Assembly (NCBI GenBank): GCA_021732415.1
Contig: JAKFVC010000006.1
Coordinates: forward strand, 1 to 47,686
Reading direction: 5' to 3'
Source of the DNA: Planctomycetaceae bacterium
GTDB lineage: Bacteria; Planctomycetota; Planctomycetia; Planctomycetales; Planctomycetaceae
DNA: 47,686 nucleotides
The translations under genes were made by a program, and so were the position numbers. The notes beneath the pieces were generated by a model. That model was given only the letters and a program-made list of their open reading frames with translations, searched no databases and was not told the origin of the DNA. Below are positions 35,002 through 44,048 of this stretch, piece by piece. Positions within the stretch are counted from its first letter, which is position 1. Each line of letters begins with the position of its first letter.

Positions 35002-35036
35002 CAGGCCACCGAGTTCGCCTCGGTGGCCTGTTGTGT
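35002..35036. terminator. bidirectional terminator, rhaB / VWA gene
   Basis: CAGGCCACCGAG (35002-35013) pairs with CTCGGTGGCCTG (35019-35030) around a five-base loop and is followed by TTGTGTTT on the plus strand. It lies between the convergent stops at 34963 and 35063. This is the one convergent junction with a plain hairpin and no REP-like element. Confidence 0.85.
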
Positions 35037-35062
35037 TTCAGTTTGAGAAGTTTGATCGCGGA

Positions 35063-37852
35063 TTAGAAGAAGCCACCGCCACCACCGCCCATGCCGCCCA
35101 TACCACCGCCACCCATTCCACCCATGCCGCCGCCCATTCCACCACCCTGCTGGCCGCCGTTGAACTGACCGCCGCCACCGGTCTGGCCACCCGAACGGCT
35201 ACCGCCCATACCGAACAACGGATTGATCGGCATGACGAGGTCACCGACGTTGTAGACCCGCAGAGGTCGCTTGGCGATCCCGTCGGTCTTGGTCGTGATC
35301 TTCATGACTTCGTTTTCAATCACGTAGGTCAGGTTCTTCGAATCCAGCAACAATTTGAGGGCGTTCTTCAGCGAGATTTCGCTCACCTTCAATGTAATAT
35401 CAGTGGCGTCGGTCGCCACGCTTTCCTCTTCCAGCTTGGTCTTGTCGATGACAATGTCAAAGCCGTGGCGCTCCATGATCGTATCTTTCACGCCATCCAA
35501 GGATTCATCGGTGAAGTCGAACGTCGTCGGCTTATCGAGTTCCCGGACGATCTTTTCTTCCTTCTTGCTGTAGCTCTTCAGATCAACCGATTTCCACTTC
35601 TTGCGGTTCTCGGTGATCCACTGCCAGCGTTCCGGGCTCGGCCACACAATCGGCGGCTCATCGGGGAACGGGACGTGTGACAGTTCGACCTGATACAGCA
35701 ATGCCAGCAATTTGTCCTGGCGTTCGCTGCGCAACCGGCGGGCTTTGTCCAAGTGACCGGCCGCTTCGGAATTGAACACGTCGAGGTTCGGCACACCCAG
35801 GTAGGGATCCAACTCCACAGCCACGCGAGACACCGCTTCGGCGTCTTCGAAGGCTTGCGGGTTCCCCTTGTATCCACGAATCAGCAGGGCTCGAACGCGA
35901 TCGATCAGTTGTTCCATCTTCTCTTCGTCGCGTTGAGTCTGATCCATCAGCTTCTTCATCGCTTCCTGCTGCGACAGTTGGCGATCCAAAGCGGCCCGCT
36001 TTTGCTCGAACGATTCGCTCTCATTCTGCAATTGCTGAATGGCATTTTCGACTCGCTTCCGCAAGGCTTGACGCACATCGGCCGAAATATCAGTCGCCGC
36101 GATGACCGTATCGAGCTGTCGTTTCAAAATGTCGTACGCATCCGGATAACTGTCGCGAGCACCCGCCTGAGCATCCTGGATCGCCACATTCACGTCGATC
36201 GTGATCTGCTCTTCGCGAACCTTGCGGCGGGCTTCCAGATCCTCGAGCAACGAACCCGACTTCGGGTTCGACTTGTCTTCCGTATCATTCAACTGATCGA
36301 CCGCACCGGCGGGCTTCTCTTCGACGCCAGCTTCGGGAGCCGGCTTCTCGTCCCCTGCGGGCTTCTCTGCGGCCGGCTTTTCTTCAGCGGCCGGCTTCTC
36401 CTCAGCCGGATCTTCATTAGCCGCTGGATTCTTTTCGGTCGCTGGTTTTTCTTCCGGTTCGGTCTTCTCGGCAGCCGGCTTTTCTTCGGCTGGTTTTTCT
36501 TCTGCAGCAGGCTTCTCTTCCGGTGCGGCCTTTTCTTCGGGCTCGGGTTTTTCTTCCGCCTGAGCGAGAACGAGTTGCCGCTTGACCGGCTTCGCCTGCA
36601 ACTGCCGCGAGGACTTCAACAGGTCCTTCGCAGCCACATTACCGGGCTCGAGTTCTTCCAGGGTCTTCGCGATTTCCTCGACCCGCTTATTATCCTTCGC
36701 ATTCAACGATTGGATGCCAGCTTGGGTCAACGTGAAGATGTGAGCGTCGAAAGACTCTTGAGCACGCTTCAGCAACTGCCGACCCGCAATCGGCATGACC
36801 AGTCCCTGCGAACTCTCGGCCATATTCCAAGTGGGAGCCAGGAAGCCGGTGGAACCAGTCGCCTCGTCGGCCTTGATTGACCAGGAATACGTCTGGGGCT
36901 GACCGTGCAAAGTTCCGGTCAGTTTGACCTGAACCTGACTGGCGGTCAGATCTTTGCCCAGCAGCACAGTTTCGCGGTCGAAACGGACGGGGGGCAACTT
37001 GATCGGATAGACGTTCGGAATCTCGGGCGTTGTGGCAAGCGACTCGGGATAGAACACGGGAGCAACGGCGGCTCGGGCCAGATCCCGTGCAATGTAGGCC
37101 ACATCGCTGCCATCTTTCTTGAGGTCAGCGACCAGTTGCGGTTCATCGATGACAATGATCCCACCCGTGTGCTGAGCCAGAGTCCCGAGGAGAATCAGGT
37201 CGAGCCGCGGACCAACGGCAAAGCTGTTGACGGGAACGGCAGCCGTCCGCAGATCACCCAGCAACTTGACCATCGCCGGCGATTCGATCAACTTCGCGGT
37301 ACTGAATCCATCGCCGATATACAGAATCGACCGAGTTCGATCGGCGGTCGTGTTCTTCACCGGCGAATTCTTCACGGGCATTGCCATGCGGAGCGAACTC
37401 TCGATGTTCGTCGAGCCGAGCGGCACGCGATCTTCCAATTTCGTGAAGGCCGCCTTGAGTGCCTGCGAATCGGTGGCCACAAAGCCGTCCGTCAAACTGG
37501 TTGACGCCACGTCGGATGCAATCAATTGCACGCGGTCGCCAGCGGGCAAGCTGTTACAGAAGACGTTGGCCAGAAGCAGGGCACGCGAACGATAGATCCC
37601 GCTCTGGCTGGCCGATGTGTCGACGATCAACACATGGTCGTGCGGGACGCTTGCCGACTTGGGTAAAGCCGGAGCCGGCAAGATCAACGCGGAGTACGTC
37701 ACTCCTTGCGGTGCCTCGAACCGCAGTAGACCCGGCACGGGTGCCAGCGCGGCCGATTTGACGGGGGGCGCGGCGAAGAGACTGGAAACTAGAAAACTGC
37801 CACTGACCAGCGCGCCTAGACAGCGCCAGGTTGACGGGGTGAAGGAGCCCAT
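35063..37852 (-). CDS. secreted VWA-domain protein with STN-like domain and Gly/Met-rich tail
   Basis: The protein has 929 residues from the ATG at 37852 (GAGGAAA about ten bases upstream), which opens a signal peptide ending SSLFAAPP; a longer reading adds 58 unsupported residues. A von Willebrand A domain starts near residue 70 with a complete metal site motif DTSAS (D78, S80, S82). A repetitive acidic linker of Glu-Glu-Lys-Pro-Ala units spans about 432-515, followed by a helical, coiled-coil region to about 770. A segment at about 777-850 (FDFTDESLDGVKDTIMERHG, then SEISLKNALKLLLDSKNLTY) resembles the STN (secretin/TonB N-terminal) fold. The last 50 residues are almost only Gly, Met and Gln. 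It probably acts at the cell surface; function is not known. Confidence 0.88.
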   Translation of the reverse strand: MGSFTPSTWRCLGALVSGSFLVSSLFAAPPVKSAALAPVPGLLRFEAPQGVTYSALILPAPALPKSASVPHDHVLIVDTSASQSGIYRSRALLLANVFCNSLPAGDRVQLIASDVASTSLTDGFVATDSQALKAAFTKLEDRVPLGSTNIESSLRMAMPVKNSPVKNTTADRTRSILYIGDGFSTAKLIESPAMVKLLGDLRTAAVPVNSFAVGPRLDLILLGTLAQHTGGIIVIDEPQLVADLKKDGSDVAYIARDLARAAVAPVFYPESLATTPEIPNVYPIKLPPVRFDRETVLLGKDLTASQVQVKLTGTLHGQPQTYSWSIKADEATGSTGFLAPTWNMAESSQGLVMPIAGRQLLKRAQESFDAHIFTLTQAGIQSLNAKDNKRVEEIAKTLEELEPGNVAAKDLLKSSRQLQAKPVKRQLVLAQAEEKPEPEEKAAPEEKPAAEEKPAEEKPAAEKTEPEEKPATEKNPAANEDPAEEKPAAEEKPAAEKPAGDEKPAPEAGVEEKPAGAVDQLNDTEDKSNPKSGSLLEDLEARRKVREEQITIDVNVAIQDAQAGARDSYPDAYDILKRQLDTVIAATDISADVRQALRKRVENAIQQLQNESESFEQKRAALDRQLSQQEAMKKLMDQTQRDEEKMEQLIDRVRALLIRGYKGNPQAFEDAEAVSRVAVELDPYLGVPNLDVFNSEAAGHLDKARRLRSERQDKLLALLYQVELSHVPFPDEPPIVWPSPERWQWITENRKKWKSVDLKSYSKKEEKIVRELDKPTTFDFTDESLDGVKDTIMERHGFDIVIDKTKLEEESVATDATDITLKVSEISLKNALKLLLDSKNLTYVIENEVMKITTKTDGIAKRPLRVYNVGDLVMPINPLFGMGGSRSGGQTGGGGQFNGGQQGGGMGGGMGGMGGGGMGGMGGGGGGFF

Positions 37853-38777
37853 AGTCTCGGATTTCCTCAGTTTGAGGGAGCCAAAGGTTGGACAAGTCAG
37901 ATGTGGATGATGTCCGAGCGGGCCAATTGCAACGGCGCAAGAAGCGAGTTGAAACATGTGGGTATCTGACAACCAACAGCGAGGATACCACTGACATCCA
38001 GTCGCCGGAAGGAAAAAGTGCCTCAATTCTGAGAGATTTTTCTCGGAAGGGGTGAGTGTGGCACATTTATATCGAAAAGGTAAAACCGCGGGCTGGGGGG
38101 CACCGCGAAATCAGTCCGAGAAGGTCGAAATATGCGGGCTTTTCCGTCGATTCGGACTTTTTCGCCAATGATTCTCGTACCGAGAAATCGCGGTACAAAC
38201 ACGCGAAATCGGCGTCCCGCAGATCAACCAATCGGAGTCGAATTCCACGTATGGATTCGTGCCGCGTCTATTCATGTATTTCGTGTGATTCGCGGTTAAG
38301 AACTTCCCCGGTAGAAGGGCCACGAACCAGAAGAGAGAACTGGTGTGACGAGAGGCTGGCCTCGGGCTTTCACGGACGCACCTCAACCCGCAGAGGAGCA
38401 CAAGAAACCGCAGAGGAGCACAAGAATCATCCGTCACCACGAACACGATGACCTCGTGGGGATGCGAGAACGGTGAACGAATCTCGACAAACCCTGTCCG
38501 GGCAATTCCCACCAAGCGAGGGGGGACGCGATGCACCCGACGATGATCAATGCGTAGAGACGCGATCGATTGAAATTTCAGAGGCCGTCACCAAGGCAGC
38601 CAGAACTCTCGGTGAATTCTGCTGCAAGAGCCTTCACACCGGAGCCCACAGGGGCGGCAGAATCGACTGTCTCGCCCCCACTTGCGCAGTCCTGCTTTGC
38701 GAATCGCTGTGGTCGCCCCCGGCGATTGCACAGCTAGATCGACCCGACACTTAATTCATTATGAATCAACACCGGAA
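37853..38777. other. 925-base region without a supported gene
   Basis: The region is upstream of the VWA gene. It contains GTACCG/CGGTAC and GAGA/TCTC type small hairpins, a single ACCACGAAT-type repeat copy (38278-38297), and a tandem duplication of a 20-base unit around CCGCAGAGGAGCACAAGA (38386-38426). A plus-strand frame from GTG 38473 (93 codons) has no ribosome binding site or recognisable content. The mixture of simple repeats suggests degraded intergenic sequence. Confidence 0.5.
38386..38426. repeat. two tandem copies of a 20-base unit
   Basis: CCGCAGAGGAGCACAAGA occurs twice in a row. It resembles the CGCAGAG-type simple repeats seen in several bacterial phyla. Confidence 0.8.
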
Positions 38778-39023
38778 CTAGAAAGCCATCCAGCCGGGAA
38801 CTTGTTGGAACAGACCGCTCAACGTTTCCCAGTTCTTGGATTCCCCGGATTGGAAGGCATAACCGCGATCACCCCGATCTCCGTGTGAATTCACGAAGTC
38901 GTGAATGACGATATTCACGGTAGAACGCACATAACGCGTCCCGTTCCACTCCAACAACACGGCCTTGGCAGTTCCAGCGGGAATCAAATCCTCAAGCAAC
39001 TCGAAACAACGAATTCCGTTCAT
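38778..39023 (-). CDS. small conserved-looking protein of unknown function
   Basis: This 81-residue gene is too small to recognise but has unusually good expression signals. AAGGAGAG (39029-39036) lies five bases before the ATG, and a near-consensus promoter is at 39092-39120. The product is soluble, with no signal peptide or membrane segment; it has a beta-like core (AVLLEWNGTRYVRSTVNIVI), then SHGDRGDRGYAFQSGESKNW and a C-terminal aromatic tail. Three aromatic and Gly-rich turns suggest a compact fold. Flanking sequence is non-coding on both sides for 400 bases or more, so it is an independent transcription unit. Function cannot be stated. Confidence 0.78.
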   Translation of the reverse strand: MNGIRCFELLEDLIPAGTAKAVLLEWNGTRYVRSTVNIVIHDFVNSHGDRGDRGYAFQSGESKNWETLSGLFQQVPGWMAF

Positions 39024-39028
39024 TGCAT

Positions 39029-39036
39029 CTCTCCTT
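39029..39036 (-). promoter_or_regulatory. strong ribosome binding site of the 81-residue gene
   Basis: AAGGAGAG on the minus strand, five bases before ATG at 39023. It is among the best Shine-Dalgarno matches in the window and fixes the start. Confidence 0.85.
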
Positions 39037-39060
39037 AATACTTACGACTTTGTAACGCCA

Positions 39061-39077
39061 GCCGAGTACTTATCGGC
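39061..39077 (-). promoter_or_regulatory. leader hairpin of the 81-residue gene
   Basis: GCCGA and TCGGC pair around a seven-base loop within the roughly 62-base leader between the promoter and the ribosome binding site. It may stabilise the mRNA 5' end; that is inference. Confidence 0.5.
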
Positions 39078-39091
39078 TCCGAGCTGACTGA

Positions 39092-39120
39092 ATATTACAA
39101 TTTCTTAAGCATCAAGTCAA
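39092..39120 (-). promoter_or_regulatory. sigma-70-type promoter of the 81-residue gene
   Basis: On the minus strand TTGACT (39115-39120) and TAATAT (39092-39097) are separated by 17 bases, a near-consensus housekeeping promoter. Transcription would start near 39085. Confidence 0.78.
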
Positions 39121-39461
39121 GACACGACAGTCATTGTCTCTGCCGTTACACGCCGCCTGTGGCAGGCTGTGGCGATGAGAATCTCGGGATTTCCCAAGGG
39201 ATATCGCGCCTTTCGGCAAAAGCCGCCGGACAATCTTCGCAGATTATTCTTCAGATGCGGACAACAAGACACAATCTCACGGCGAGAAACCTTACGATTT
39301 CATAAGGTGGAGCTTGCGGTCACAAAACGGTGAACAGAACACGGACTCCAGTTTTCTGGGTCCTTTCTGTCTCGTCCGTGCTTTAAGTCCTTCCCTGAAA
39401 TGGACATAAGGGACCCAACGGACAGCAAGGACAAAATTTGGGCAGTATCGCGAACGCCGGC

Positions 39462-40337
39462 CTATTTCCCCGCGGCAGCCTCTGCCGGAATCAACTTCTG
39501 TTCGGCCAGGAATTCCAGCGACTGCTTCTGCCAGGCGTCCCACATAGGTCCCTTGTAGCCATTCAGCCCATGTCCCCCCGACGGCAGCTCCAGATACTTC
39601 GAAGGAATCTTCTGCGCCTGCAGGGCCTCGTACAGAGCCTTGCTGTTTTCGGGCGGCACCGGCGCGTCGTCCAACGCATGGGCGAGGAACGTGGGCGGGG
39701 TCTTCGCGGTGACTTGCTTCTCATTGGAGAACAGCTTCACCAACTCCGGTGTCGGGTTCTTGCCGAGGAGATTGCCCCTCGAACCGCCATGCGTCTTCTC
39801 TCCCATGGTGACCACAGGATAGACCAGGATCATAAAGTCGGGCCGGCAACTCGCTTGATCAACCACATCGCTGGCCTTCGCATCGCCAGCATCGAAATGA
39901 GTCCCTGCCGTCGATGCCAGGTGACCTCCGGCCGAAAACCCCATGATGCCGATCCGCGCGGGATCGACACCCCATTCTTTCGCATTCGTGCGCACCGTGC
40001 GAATGGCCCGCTGAGCATCCAGCAGCGGGACGAACGATCGGCCAGCAGGTAAACGATACTCCAGCACGACACCAGTAATGCCATGCTGATTCAGCCACTT
40101 CGCAATGCCATGTCCTTCGGCACCCGTCACGAGTCCGCCATAACCACCACCCGGGCAGATGACGACAGCCGCCCCATTGGGCTTTTCTGCTTGATGCACG
40201 GTGATAAACGCGTCGCCATCCTGAAACTTGCCGTCACCAATGGGTGCGTGCCCTTTCCACAGCGAAACCCGTGTGGGTTCGGCGGCGAAGCAAGTGGTCG
40301 TGAGAACGAGAAAACACGCAATTAAGACGTACTTCAT
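39462..40337 (-). CDS. secreted alpha/beta hydrolase (esterase, BD-FAE/acetyl-esterase-like)
   Basis: The protein has 291 residues from the ATG at 40337, with GGAG seven bases upstream and a signal peptide ending TTCFAAEP. It is an alpha/beta hydrolase: the oxyanion-hole block is VICPGGGYGGL (62-66 region), the nucleophile elbow is GFSAGGH (S135), the acid is in FLAHALDDAPVP, and the catalytic His is in LPSGGHGLNGY. The blocks YRLPAG, DAQRAIRTVRTNAKEWGVDP and the length fit the esterase/lipase group that removes acyl or feruloyl groups from plant-type polysaccharides. Secretion and the planctomycete setting fit polysaccharide breakdown, though the substrate is inferred. Confidence 0.91.
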   Translation of the reverse strand: MKYVLIACFLVLTTTCFAAEPTRVSLWKGHAPIGDGKFQDGDAFITVHQAEKPNGAAVVICPGGGYGGLVTGAEGHGIAKWLNQHGITGVVLEYRLPAGRSFVPLLDAQRAIRTVRTNAKEWGVDPARIGIMGFSAGGHLASTAGTHFDAGDAKASDVVDQASCRPDFMILVYPVVTMGEKTHGGSRGNLLGKNPTPELVKLFSNEKQVTAKTPPTFLAHALDDAPVPPENSKALYEALQAQKIPSKYLELPSGGHGLNGYKGPMWDAWQKQSLEFLAEQKLIPAEAAAGK

Positions 40338-40503
40338 GGGATGCTCCAGAGCGATTGGAATCATTTCAGCCGTGTGTCATGGTACACCGATTGTGAGCGG
40401 AATGGCGCTAGCCACCGGTTTTTGGTGCAGATTACCACAGAAGAACCTGCGGCTATAGCGCACGGAAGAAACACGTTCGTCCATTTGCAGGACCAGCGTG
40501 ATG

Positions 40504-40583
40504 GGAGGGCGAGGCTCCCGCCGAGCCGCAAAGTCTGGCGAGGCCCGATAAACGCTTGCGGTTCGGCAGGAGCCTCACCCTCC
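40504..40583. repeat. inverted pair, family D
   Basis: GGAGGGCGAGGCTCCCGCCG and an inverted partner ending in CACCCTCC, with a central sequence unlike the other family D copies. It lies 44 bases past the stop of the membrane protein gene. Confidence 0.78.
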
Positions 40584-40627
40584 CATCGACTGCACAAACA
40601 AATCAGCGTCCTCCAAGGATCGCTGTC

Positions 40628-41398
40628 CTACAACGGATAACCAGTCACGGCCAGTAACAGTGTTCCGGTCAGTTCTCCCAACAATGTCAGAATCACGCCG
40701 ACGAACAGCACACCAGTCGCCGCCTGTGTATTCTTAAAAACCAGGATTCGCTGCACCATCTGCCAGACCATCAAGGGTCCGCCAATGCCGGCAATCCAGC
40801 GTAAGCTGAGCCAGATCCAGGTGCTGTCGCCACTCAAATAGGGCCACGCAACCAGCAGCACAGCGCCGGAAATCACCCCGCGGACAATTCCCGCCCAGCC
40901 CAAAAACGTATTCAACCGCAGCAGGGGAGCGATCGACATCGTGGGCGCTGTGAGATACGAATGCCCCAGCAGCATCCCGCACATCGCGCCCCCCAAGGTG
41001 AGGGCCGAACTCAGGTCTGACAGGAACACGCAACTCCAGTGCAATTTCCAAGTCCCGGAGATCAACAGGATACCCAGGCTCAGGGCGACCAAGGACAGGA
41101 TCGAAATGGCCGCGATCAGCGCAAATCCCATCCGCCGGCGTTCGAGCGTCCAGAAGACCGAGGCCAGAAACCCCAATCCCGCGATGACGATGCACAGGGC
41201 ATAGTGCACCTGCCCGATCCAGGGGGCGACGGCCGAGGGAGCTTGCGGTGTCTGTACGGCGAGCGTCGCCAGGACCCCTAACCCCATCACGATCAACATT
41301 TGCACGCGAAAGAAGCCCGATGCCACCGTCTTGTGGGGCATCGCGGCCAAGACCAAACTCATGCCGCAGATCAAGCGTACGGCAAACTGGGCCAACAT
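40628..41398 (-). CDS. integral membrane protein of unknown function, about 8 TM helices
   Basis: I do not recognise the family. From the ATG at 41398 (GAGG eight bases upstream) the protein has 256 residues and is almost entirely hydrophobic, with about eight predicted membrane helices, among them LIVMGLGVLATLAV, YALCIVIAGLGFLASVFW and LFVGVILTLLGELTGTLLLA. A TTG at 41419 would start inside a family A repeat and is rejected. A few polar residues lie within the helices (His in QVHYAL, GHSYLTAP, Lys/Trp in TWKLHW), compatible with a cofactor-binding membrane subunit, but no signature is clear. It lies downstream of folE on the same strand across a family A hairpin. Confidence 0.8.
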   Translation of the reverse strand: MLAQFAVRLICGMSLVLAAMPHKTVASGFFRVQMLIVMGLGVLATLAVQTPQAPSAVAPWIGQVHYALCIVIAGLGFLASVFWTLERRRMGFALIAAISILSLVALSLGILLISGTWKLHWSCVFLSDLSSALTLGGAMCGMLLGHSYLTAPTMSIAPLLRLNTFLGWAGIVRGVISGAVLLVAWPYLSGDSTWIWLSLRWIAGIGGPLMVWQMVQRILVFKNTQAATGVLFVGVILTLLGELTGTLLLAVTGYPL

Positions 41399-41410
41399 AA
41401 GGACAGCCTC

Positions 41411-41468
41411 GTAGTCCAACTCTCTGAGTCGGAGAAATAGGGAGTCCCGACTCAGAGAGTCGGGCTAC
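41411..41468. repeat. REP-like inverted pair, family A
   Basis: GTAGTCCAACTCTCTGAGTC and an inverted partner ending in GGGCTAC. It lies 24 bases past the folE stop and 12 bases upstream of the membrane protein ATG, so the membrane gene reads out directly from the hairpin. Confidence 0.8.
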
Positions 41469-41492
41469 GACGAATCGGCGTACCACCGGCGT

Positions 41493-42101
41493 TTACTTGC
41501 GGTTAATCAACGACATGACTTCCGCCCGGCTCGACACGTTCGACTTGAACAGCCCGCGGACAGCACTGGTCACCGTCAAACTGCCCGGCTTGCGAACGCC
41601 GCGAATGGTCATACACGTGTGCGTCGCTTCCAGCACCACGACAACGCCTTTCGCATCGAGCTCTTCTGCCATCAGATCAGCGAGTTGATTGGTCATGCGC
41701 TCCTGCACCTGCGGTCGATGCGAGATGTCTTCGACGATGCGCGCCAGTTTGCTCAAGCCGGCCACACGGCCATTGGGAAGATAACCGATGTGGGCCACAC
41801 CCATAAACGGCAAGAGGTGATGTTCACACATGCTGTTGAAGCTGATATCTCGAACCAGAACCAGTTCGTCGAACTTTTCTTCGAAGACGCGCTTCAAATG
41901 ATGGCGTGGGTCGTTGTAGAGTCCGGAAAACAGTTCGGCGTACATCCGCGCGACACGGTTCGGTGTTTCTTTTAAGCTGGCGCGATCGGGATCCTCGCCG
42001 ATGGCAAACAGGATTTCGCGCACCGCCCGCTCAATCCGCGGCAAGTCAGCCTGGCTGCGAGTGGGGTGGGGCAATACGTCTTCGGGTGATTCATCAGTCA
42101 T
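41493..42101 (-). CDS. folE: GTP cyclohydrolase I
   Basis: FolE converts GTP to dihydroneopterin triphosphate, the first step of tetrahydrofolate and related pterin synthesis. The 202-residue protein has the three zinc ligands expected from the E. coli enzyme: C92 and H95 in [20 protein letters not shown] and C163 in [28 protein letters not shown] and [10 protein letters not shown] are further family blocks, and the C-terminus SRAEVMSLI is typical. The length is normal. The start is odd: a family A repeat begins two bases upstream of the ATG, so there is no Shine-Dalgarno sequence and the mRNA would carry a hairpin right before the start codon. No better internal start is evident. Confidence 0.96.
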   Translation of the reverse strand: MTDESPEDVLPHPTRSQADLPRIERAVREILFAIGEDPDRASLKETPNRVARMYAELFSGLYNDPRHHLKRVFEEKFDELVLVRDISFNSMCEHHLLPFMGVAHIGYLPNGRVAGLSKLARIVEDISHRPQVQERMTNQLADLMAEELDAKGVVVVLEATHTCMTIRGVRKPGSLTVTSAVRGLFKSNVSSRAEVMSLINRK

Positions 42102-42103
42102 CT

Positions 42104-42126
42104 GTAGCCTGACTCTCTGAGTCGGG
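42104..42126. repeat. single REP-like sequence, family A, abutting the folE start
   Basis: GTAGCCTGACTCTCTGAGTC lies two bases from the folE start codon. A degenerate inverted remnant (CTCACAGAGTCGGG) is present near 42268-42282, so this may be one old pair. Confidence 0.78.
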
Positions 42127-42395
42127 AGTATTTTTCAAAGGGGGGAGAGTGCCGCTCGTTGGCGCGGGCCTGGCACACGAATCACCGGCTGGCGCGGTGC
42201 TGTCTTTTGCGGCTCCCTTTAGTCATACTCATTTTGGTTGATCCAATCGTCTGCGCGATAGCCGCTCAACTCACAGAGTCGGGCGGCTGATCCGCATCCG
42301 GGATTCTAGGACGCAGGGTAGCGAACTTCAACAAGCGGCGTTTGATTCCAGCGACGGCACAAGTACGTCAGACTCCAATGAAAGGCGAGGCACCG

Positions 42396-43436
42396 ATGAT
42401 CGTAAGTTCTGAAGCAGCAAGGGCGATCGATGTTCGTCCGAGTTGGATCTGGACGGCCACTTGGTTGTTATTCGCTGCGATCTCCCCGTGGACCGTGATC
42501 TCGAGTGCCTCGGCGGAAGACCGTTACGCGAATTTGCCCACAGAGAAGTATTTGGGAGCCGCCGAAATCGCGGCGACGGTTGAAGAGCAGAAATTCTTCA
42601 CCGAGGGACCGGTCGCGGATGCTCATGGCGACCTCTACTTCACCAATGTCTATGCGAATCGAATCCTGAAGTTCACGGTGAAGGACCGGACGTTGACAGT
42701 GGCGAGAGAGAACTCAAACGCAGCGAACGGGCTGGCATTTGATCGTGCGGGGAAACTGCTGGCCTGCGAAGGCGGCACAGAGGATCGTGGCCAGGTGACG
42801 CGGATGGATTTGAAATCAGGCAAGATCACAGTTCTGGCCGACAGTTTTCAAGGCAAACCGTTGGGCGCGCCCAATGACTTATGTCTGGATGCCGCGGGCC
42901 GGATCTACTTCACGTCACGTTCGGTGAAGCCCGAAATCGCGAACGTCAATTCGGTTTATCGCATCGATCCCGACGGCAAAATCTCGCAAGTCCTGGCCGC
43001 GCCGGAGATCGACATGCCGAACGGCATCGAAGTCACCGCGAACGGCAAGTGGCTCTATCTTGTGGAATCGGACGGTCGAGTCGATCGGTCACGGTGCATA
43101 AAACGTTACCCGCTGCAGCCCGACGGAACCGTCGGCAAAGGAACGGTCCTGATCAACTTCTATCCGGGCCGTAGCGGAGACGGATTGTGCCTGGATGCGG
43201 ACGGCAATCTGTATATCGCGGCAGGCCTCCACAAGACGCGAGGCAGCAGCGAGACTCTCGACACCAAACCCGGCATCCATGTTTTTACTCCCGATGGCAA
43301 ACTGGTCGGCTACGTCGCGACGCCGGAAGACACGATTACCAATTGTGCTTTTGGTGGTCCTGATCGCCGGACGCTTTTTGTTACTTGCAGCAAGTATCTG
43401 CTGCAGATTCCGGCTAAGATCGGCGGAACAAAATAG
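42396..43436 (+). CDS. secreted SMP-30/gluconolactonase-like beta-propeller protein
   Basis: The protein has 346 residues from the ATG at 42396, chosen because GAGG lies six bases upstream and a signal peptide follows (WIWTATWLLFAAISPW to SASAED). In-frame starts at 42342 and 42378 are alternatives. The sequence is a six-bladed propeller of the SMP-30/gluconolactonase family, with repeats such as FFTEGPVADAHGDLYFTNVY, NGLAFDRAGKLLACEGG, PNDLCLDAAGRIYFTS and GDGLCLDADGNLYIAAG. The family contains metal-dependent lactonases; the EGP and N-D motifs fit metal binding. Export suggests it works on sugar lactones outside the cytoplasm, which is inference. Confidence 0.9.
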   Translation: MIVSSEAARAIDVRPSWIWTATWLLFAAISPWTVISSASAEDRYANLPTEKYLGAAEIAATVEEQKFFTEGPVADAHGDLYFTNVYANRILKFTVKDRTLTVARENSNAANGLAFDRAGKLLACEGGTEDRGQVTRMDLKSGKITVLADSFQGKPLGAPNDLCLDAAGRIYFTSRSVKPEIANVNSVYRIDPDGKISQVLAAPEIDMPNGIEVTANGKWLYLVESDGRVDRSRCIKRYPLQPDGTVGKGTVLINFYPGRSGDGLCLDADGNLYIAAGLHKTRGSSETLDTKPGIHVFTPDGKLVGYVATPEDTITNCAFGGPDRRTLFVTCSKYLLQIPAKIGGTK

Positions 43437-44048
43437 CGGTGTCAACGTGTCGTGGGACGGGTCTCCAGGCCCGTCCGTCTGATTCGTACCGCCCTAGAAA
43501 GGCCCGATAAAAGGACTGCTGCTCTCGCCTAGATCATCCTTTTTTGCACTTGATATTCTGCGGATTGACGGACGGGCCTGGAGACCCGTCCCACGACACC
43601 GGTGCCCTAAATGCGCGCGGTGTGATTGTTTCTTGAGCAGCAAGACAAATAAAACTCTGCAAAGGCGATCCAGACGGGCTTTGCAGACCGTGGTAATTCC
43701 CAATCAAAACGTCAAAATCAAAACTGAATGCCTATTGGCACGGCAGTTGTTGTACGGTCTGGCATCTGACTGCGAAACCGGGTCGAAAATCCGGATTTCG
43801 CCCGTCGCAAGGCAGAATTTGAGTTTGTCCTGCCCGAACGAACTCAAAACTGGCTTTGGCTGATCGAGATGTGTTGTCGTTGGTGACCTCAACATGTGGG
43901 CCCTTTCGCGGGGTGCTCGGACAGTGATTTTCCCACCTGACTCGGGGCGCTCAGAGTTTCCGGCTGCCAATTCCACGAAGCCCGCAGGATGGTTAGCAAA
44001 CCTTCCTCCGAGTTGCGTAGGACGACGCGCGCCGTAGTGACTGGAATC
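43437..44048. other. intergenic region upstream of glgC
   Basis: The region holds a family B inverted pair (43452-43594) directly after the SMP-30 gene and then about 450 bases without a supported gene. Short frames here read through the repeat or lack a ribosome binding site. The glgC promoter must lie here but I cannot identify it. Confidence 0.5.
43452..43594. repeat. REP-like inverted pair, family B
   Basis: GTGGGACGGGTCTCCAGGCC starts 15 bases past the SMP-30 stop; the inverted arm ends in GTCCCAC at 43594. About 90 bases lie between the arms. Confidence 0.82.

Larger units (their letters stand above)
39024..39461. other. 438-base intergenic region
   Basis: Besides the promoter, leader hairpin and ribosome binding site of the small gene, the region holds an imperfect inverted repeat of GTCC-rich sequence (39358-39390 against 39403-39432, GTCCTTTCTGTC facing GACAGCAAGGAC), 30 bases past the stop of the hydrolase gene. 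I see no other gene. Confidence 0.55.

Noticed and set aside
38473-38754. 93-codon plus-strand frame from a GTG
   Set aside because: No ribosome binding site, no domain, and it lies in repeat-rich non-coding sequence.
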